Assembly: GCA_045613125.1 (NCBI GenBank)
Contig: JAZLAM010000022.1
Coordinates: 62,001-126,000, forward strand
DNA length: 64,000 bases
DNA from: JAFTYO01 sp045613125
Lineage (GTDB): Bacteria; Pseudomonadota; Alphaproteobacteria; RF32; CAG-239
Direction of reading: 5' to 3'
A program made the position numbers and the translations under genes. This document shows, piece by piece, positions 60,035-64,000 of the stretch (position 1 is its first letter; each line of letters starts with the position of its first letter). A model generated the notes under the pieces. It had not been told where the DNA came from, made no database searches, and was given only the letters and a program-made list of their open reading frames with translations.

Positions 60035-60272
60035 TTTAAACGTACGTTTAAATCAAGCAGTTTTTTTGATGTTTTTTTCGAACTTCTATTTCTTCTAAAT
60101 CTTTGAAAAACAATAAAATGCAAATTTTAAATTTTGCAAATTTCTCCTTTTTACACTGCGTCAAAAAAACGTACGTTTAAATTACACTACTTATGTGCTG
60201 AAAAAACTTGGAAATCTGCACCAAAGCGCTTGGTGTGGTTGTTCGTTTTTTTAGCCTATGTAACGTTATATA
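60035..60272 (+). promoter_or_regulatory. Four-palindrome promoter cassette B upstream of second DUF4402 gene
   Basis: TTTAAACGTACGTTTAAA (60035-60052), AAACGTACGTTT with one degenerate flank (60167-60178), CACCAA-agcgc-TTGGTG (60219-60235) and a TAACGTTA palindrome (60257-60272, one mismatch over 16 bases). Centre-to-centre spacings match cassette A to within one base, and intervening sequence is also similar. No gene lies in 59529-60289. Confidence 0.75.
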
Positions 60273-60289
60273 AATAGGAGATTTTTATT

Positions 60290-60820
60290 ATGAAAAAAAC
60301 TTTATTACTTGCCACAACCGCAATCGTTTCTGCTTTCGCTTTTAATGTAAAAGCTAACGCCCCAACAGTTGAAATTCAAGCTAAAGCTAAGGTAGTATCA
60401 CCAAGTGTGTTAGAATCTATACAAGAATTAGATTTTGGCACAGTTGCATATCATTCTGGAGCTCGTTACACTGTTTCTAAGGATGGGACAGCTGAAGCAA
60501 GCGGTGATTATGCACAAATGTTTGGAACTCCTTCTGTCGGAAAAATCAAATTGAGAACAGCCCTCAGAGGTGCTAGTGAGCATTATTCTTTGTTACTACC
60601 TCAGGAAATGGAACTAAAATTTGGTCAAAACACTTGTGGAACAGTGTCCGCTTTTTCACAGGCAACACCAACTTTTGTAAACATAGTTGACGGTGTAACT
60701 GATTACGAAATAGCATTTGGTGGCACCTTTACTATGTCTGATACACTTGAAGCGAGCATTCATCATGATGGAGCAGTTTGCTCAGGTTCTGCGACAGCTA
60801 CTTTAGTGTATACAGAATAA
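60290..60820 (+). CDS. Secreted DUF4402-type protein B
   Basis: This 176-residue protein has a signal peptide (cleavage after ANA near residue 23) and a beta-rich DUF4402-like domain: IQAKAKVVSPSVLESIQELDFGTVAYHSGARYTVSKDG, NTCGTVSAFS and YEIAFGGTFTMSDTLEASIHHDGAVCSGSATATLVYTE. It is a paralogue in design of the protein at 23711-24316, with two matching Cys positions (TCGTV and the late Cys). Ribosome binding site TAGGAG. Expression should be coregulated with the first copy. Confidence 0.7.
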   Translation: MKKTLLLATTAIVSAFAFNVKANAPTVEIQAKAKVVSPSVLESIQELDFGTVAYHSGARYTVSKDGTAEASGDYAQMFGTPSVGKIKLRTALRGASEHYSLLLPQEMELKFGQNTCGTVSAFSQATPTFVNIVDGVTDYEIAFGGTFTMSDTLEASIHHDGAVCSGSATATLVYTE

Positions 60821-60920
60821 TACACAAATGTATGTTTTTTCATTTCGGGGTGTGGAGTTTTTGCTCTGCACCTCGATGTGGTTATAATATAGAGTGAATA
60901 AAAATTATACTTTGTTTTAT

Positions 60921-60960
60921 TCGGAAGATGCCTTGACCTCACTTCATTCGGAGGCATGAC
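60921..60960. repeat. Half palindromic repeat element
   Basis: Right half only: CGGAAGATGCCTTGACCTC then TTCGGAGGCATGAC, outer arms TGCCT/AGGCA. Confidence 0.65.
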
Positions 60961-60970
60961 TGTCTACAAA

Positions 60971-61065
60971 GTCATCGCTCGATTGCGATAAGCAATCGTC
61001 CAGCGATCTTCAAATTAGTTAATCGGAAGGTCCCTTGACGTTTCTTGGCAGAAACGAGGGAAGAC
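60971..61065. repeat. Palindromic repeat element copy 7
   Basis: Nearly identical to the copy at 59828-59922, with CAGCG instead of TCAGCG wording in the left hairpin. A further orphan right end (TTTTGGAGGCATGAC) lies at 61086-61100. The rest of 60821-61249 holds a weak hairpin at about 60847-60873 and no gene. Confidence 0.8.
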
Positions 61066-61249
61066 AGGGGGAATTTTTCTTAACGTTTTGGAGGCATGAC
61101 TTTTTTTATTTTTTGCAGTTCGGAATCATAACATGGTTTATCTAAACAAGGTATAATTTTTTATAGTTTCAGACAGATTAAAATAAGAACTAAACCTTAA
61201 TTTTAAGCATTATAAAAACTTAAAATTATGAACAACAGGAGAAAAACTT

Positions 61250-62248
61250 ATGCCACAAGTTAGCGTAATTATCCCGACGTATAATGTGGAAAAATATATA
61301 GACATCTGCTTAGGCGCCCTACTCATCCAAAGTTTTAACGACTTTGAGGTTTTGTGCATAGACGATTGTTCCACCGACAACACAGTGCAAATCATCAAGC
61401 AATATGCAAAACTTGATGAACGTGTAAAAATCATTCCGAACACCATCAAAGGCGGTCCTGATGTGTTGCGTGGTATCGGTATACAAAATGCTCAAAGTCC
61501 ATATTGTGTTTTTGTTGATGCTGATGACTTTTTCTCTCCGTTTATGCTCGAAAAATATGTTAAAAACATTGAAGATAATGATAGCGATTTTATGTGTGGC
61601 GCAAGTTTGAGTTATAGCGATAAAACTCATGACACAACCGAGCATACAATGTTACCGCAAGAAACTTTTTTACATTATGTCAGAGATAACACTTTTAATG
61701 CATCTTCCACACCAGACTTTTTTCCGTTTATGATGAACACCGAATTTTGGGGTAAAATTTTCAAAACCGAATTTATCAAAGAATTTACCTTTACACCAAA
61801 TTCTGTGATACAAGACATTTCTTTTTGTTTTAAGTGTTTTTTCAAAGCTAAAAAAATTTCTTACCTTCTAGAACCTCTTTATGTTTATAACTATCGGCGT
61901 GAGGGTTCGCTCACTGCCAGTTTTAATGAAAAATGGCTCGGAATTTTTTCTTCACTCGATGAAATTAAACAAACAATTCTAAACGCCGGTATGTTTGAAA
62001 AATATAAAAACACTTATATCAATTTCAAATTATCTCGCATTTGGTTTTATCTTTTAGGTGCAAAAGCAAATTGCCAACAGGCTTTTTTTGAACACACTCA
62101 AAAAACTTTTGCAGAAGAAAACTTTTCTGATTATGACTTTAATATTTTACGCAAAAATAAGTTTTATTTTCCGACACTCGATTTATTAAACTCAAATTTT
62201 GAAGAATTTCACGCTTGTTATGTTGACGGAGGCGATGATGATAAATAA
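61250..62248 (+). CDS. GT2 family glycosyltransferase
   Basis: This 332-residue cytoplasmic glycosyltransferase has a GT-A fold: PQVSVIIPTYNVEKYIDICLGALLIQSFNDFEVLCIDDCSTDNT at the N-terminus, the metal-binding VDADDF near residue 88 and LEPLYVYNYRREGSLTA later. It probably adds sugars to a surface polysaccharide or LPS; donor and acceptor are unknown. Ribosome binding site AGGAG. The next GT2 gene overlaps its end, so the two are cotranscribed. Confidence 0.9.
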   Translation: MPQVSVIIPTYNVEKYIDICLGALLIQSFNDFEVLCIDDCSTDNTVQIIKQYAKLDERVKIIPNTIKGGPDVLRGIGIQNAQSPYCVFVDADDFFSPFMLEKYVKNIEDNDSDFMCGASLSYSDKTHDTTEHTMLPQETFLHYVRDNTFNASSTPDFFPFMMNTEFWGKIFKTEFIKEFTFTPNSVIQDISFCFKCFFKAKKISYLLEPLYVYNYRREGSLTASFNEKWLGIFSSLDEIKQTILNAGMFEKYKNTYINFKLSRIWFYLLGAKANCQQAFFEHTQKTFAEENFSDYDFNILRKNKFYFPTLDLLNSNFEEFHACYVDGGDDDK

Positions 62249-63212
62249 ATATGAACCAAAAATTTCGGTTATTGTGCCGGTTTATAATGTGGCTAAATAT
62301 TTGCCTCAATGCTTGGACTCTTTAATTTTGCAGACATATCATAATTTGGAGATTATTTGCGTTAATGACGGCTCAAAAGATAATTCTCTCGAAATTTTAG
62401 AAGCTTATGCCCTAAAAGATAACCGGATAAAAATTGTCAATCAAGAAAACAAAGGCTTAAGTGCCACACGCAATCGTGGAGTTGAAGAAGCAACCGGAGA
62501 ATGGATTTCTTTTATTGATTCTGACGATTGGGTATCGCTTTCGCTTTATCAAAAGTTTGTTGATGATATAAAAAACTGCAACCAAACAATTGATATGTAT
62601 ATGTTTAACGGCTTCCACTTTGGAGCAATTGAGGGAAAACAATTTAACTGTGTGATGCAGTTTTGGGATATGCGCTATTGGAACAATTTTCAAAGAACAC
62701 CTCCTGTTTTTTCTTTTAGCGATTGTATCAATCCGTTTAAAGGAATTATTGCTTCTTATTTGAAAATATATCGTGCCGATTGGTATAAAGAAAATAATTT
62801 CAAATTTGCCGAAGGTATCATTTTTGAAGATATATTGTTTAATATCCAAACCGGTCTTAAAGCTAAAAACTTATATCTTAATAATGACTGGTTATACTAT
62901 TATCGTGAAAATATGTTTTCTATCTTGCGCACATTACATCGCAATGTGTTTGATATCTTCAAAATTTTGGAGTTGGTTAAACAAGAATTTTTGCAAAACG
63001 GTCTTTATGAGCAAAAAAAATATTTGCTCTTTGCCGAACAATATTTCCAATTGTCCGAAAAACTGAAAAGTTGCCCACCTGAGCTTAAAAAAGAATTTGT
63101 GCTAAAAGCCAGAGATATGCTAAATGAAACCGTGGCTGATTTAGATGAAAAGGTTTATCGAACATTTGCTGATATACAAAGATTTGACTATCTGATGAAT
63201 CTGACTGTATAA
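62238..63212 (+). CDS. GT2 family glycosyltransferase
   Basis: This 324-residue protein is a second GT-A glycosyltransferase: PKISVIVPVYNVAKYLPQCLDSLILQTYHNLEIICVNDGSKDNSLEILEAYA, then NKGLSATRNRGVEEATGEWISFIDSDDW with the DXD-like motif. I start at ATG 62238, five bases after GGAGG within the end of the preceding gene; an earlier in-frame ATG at 62199 would lie deep in that gene. Probably acts on the same glycan as its neighbour. Confidence 0.9.
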   Translation: MINKYEPKISVIVPVYNVAKYLPQCLDSLILQTYHNLEIICVNDGSKDNSLEILEAYALKDNRIKIVNQENKGLSATRNRGVEEATGEWISFIDSDDWVSLSLYQKFVDDIKNCNQTIDMYMFNGFHFGAIEGKQFNCVMQFWDMRYWNNFQRTPPVFSFSDCINPFKGIIASYLKIYRADWYKENNFKFAEGIIFEDILFNIQTGLKAKNLYLNNDWLYYYRENMFSILRTLHRNVFDIFKILELVKQEFLQNGLYEQKKYLLFAEQYFQLSEKLKSCPPELKKEFVLKARDMLNETVADLDEKVYRTFADIQRFDYLMNLTV

Positions 63213-63239
63213 TAATGACAAGAGGTATATAACAAAACC

Positions 63240-63279
63240 AATGCCGGAATTTATAACTCCGGCATTAGTTTTATTAAAT
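63240..63279. terminator. Bidirectional terminator between GT2 and aminotransferase genes
   Basis: Stem AATGCCGGA / TCCGGCATT with a nine-base loop; T-rich tails on both strands, between convergent genes. Confidence 0.85.
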
Positions 63280-63287
63280 TTTACGGT

Positions 63288-64000
63288 TTAACAAAATTCT
63301 TTTAAGCGTTTGACAGCTTCTTTTATGTTTTCTTCCGAACAAGCATAGCTTAGCCTGATATAATCAGGTGCGCCGAAAGATGCACACGGAATTACGGCCA
63401 AAAGTTTTTCTTCCAAAATCTTTTTAGCAAATTCATCAGATGTCATGCCTGTTTTTGAAATGTTACACATTACATAAAATGCACCCTTAGGCTCTACGAT
63501 TGTCAAATTGTTTACATCTTTTAACAATTCGCAAATCAGTTTTTTGCGTTTGGCAAAAGCTTCAACCATCATATCAACTTGTTCGTCGGCTTTTCCTTGT
63601 AAAGCAACGACACCTGCATATTGCACAAAAGATGTTGCATTACTGGTGGAATGGCTTTGCAAAGCACTTATACGTTTGGTAAGCCAAAGTGGAGCTGTTA
63701 AATAGCCCAAACGCCAACCTGTCATGGCATATGCTTTAGAAAAACCGTTGACCGTGATGGTAAGCTCTGCAATTTTATCATTAAGACTTGCAATACTGAT
63801 ATGTTTATCTTCAGGATTATATATCAGCTTTTCATAAATTTCATCCGATAAAACCATAATGTTGTTTTTAACCGCAACATCTGCAATCATCTCCAAAGTG
63901 TTGCGAGAATATACCGCACCGGTCGGATTGTTTGGAGAATTACAAATAATCAGCTTTGTTTTAGATGTTATGGCTTTTTCCAAATCGGCTCTGACAGGTT
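63288..64000 (-). CDS. Class I aspartate aminotransferase (5' end outside window)
   Basis: The C-terminal 237 residues of a PLP-dependent aminotransferase are present; the frame stays open to the window edge. It shows TKLIICNSPNNPTGAVYS, VLSDEIYEKLIY, the PLP lysine in TVNGFSKAYAMTGWRLGYL, and the C-terminal DYIRLSYACSEENIKEAVKRL with the substrate-carboxylate Arg. The wording fits the AspC/AatA subfamily (aspartate, possibly prephenate or other substrates). Confidence 0.9.
   Translation of the reverse strand, partial: PVRADLEKAITSKTKLIICNSPNNPTGAVYSRNTLEMIADVAVKNNIMVLSDEIYEKLIYNPEDKHISIASLNDKIAELTITVNGFSKAYAMTGWRLGYLTAPLWLTKRISALQSHSTSNATSFVQYAGVVALQGKADEQVDMMVEAFAKRKKLICELLKDVNNLTIVEPKGAFYVMCNISKTGMTSDEFAKKILEEKLLAVIPCASFGAPDYIRLSYACSEENIKEAVKRLKEFC

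Overview
The window is an AT-rich (about one third GC) Gram-negative chromosome segment. It is best explained as a host-associated, probably gut, alphaproteobacterium. The evidence is a lexA gene preceded by the alphaproteobacterial SOS box GTTC-N7-GTTC, a lipoprotein/rsmI/yraN block, a rimP-nusA-ylxR-infB-rbfA operon, and lptF-lptD-surA-rsmA envelope genes. Taxonomy is inference from gene content; no rRNA is present.

Layout. 1-4900: LpoA-like lipoprotein, rsmI, yraN, a PhoB-like regulator, rpe, a Dps-like ferritin and sodC. 4900-7200: palindromic repeat elements, a type IV pilin-like gene and a small lipoprotein. 7200-8620: two small proteins and lexA. 8630-16190: an accessory block with two related HExxH metallopeptidase-like proteins (one with ankyrin repeats), a large protein with an AHCHG motif, a secreted protein and a serine recombinase. 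16290-20700: a six-gene operon (NMN adenylyltransferase, CofE-like ligase, HD-like protein, PnuC-type transporter, nucleoside deoxyribosyltransferase-like protein, radical SAM enzyme) with a palindromic operator over its promoter, a structured 5' leader and a second pseudoknot-like leader abutting the ribosome binding site of gene 2. 20700-24400: EF-hand protein, small proteins and a DUF4402-type protein behind an elaborate promoter. 24400-33470: adenylate kinase of unusual composition, glycogen synthase, grpE, lptF, lptD, surA, rsmA. 33470-37000: nfo, tRNA-Pro(CGG), and a small island between the tRNA and a copy of its 3' end, carrying a zinc-ribbon/nuclease protein. 37000-40600: GNAT, TIM-barrel protein, OMP-like barrel, small proteins and a decayed gene copy. 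40600-49450: an editing-less thrS with a threonine-rich leader peptide, a second HD-like protein, the rbfA-infB-ylxR-nusA-rimP operon, and a second pilin-like gene. 49570-57000: adhE and a giant AsmA-family protein. 57000-64000: cdd-PNP-deoA nucleoside salvage, a second DUF4402 protein with the same promoter cassette, two GT2 glycosyltransferases and a partial aminotransferase.

The most unusual content: (i) the NAD-linked operon with two candidate regulatory RNAs; (ii) the thrS leader, where a probably leaderless 36-codon peptide ending in clustered Thr codons contains an 11-nt segment perfectly complementary to the thrS Shine-Dalgarno region; (iii) two loci 36.6 kb apart sharing a roughly 250-bp promoter cassette with four palindromes at conserved spacing; (iv) a family of bulged-hairpin repeats whose stems covary; (v) a tRNA-Pro-bounded island. 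All functional statements come from reading sequence motifs; no database search was run.
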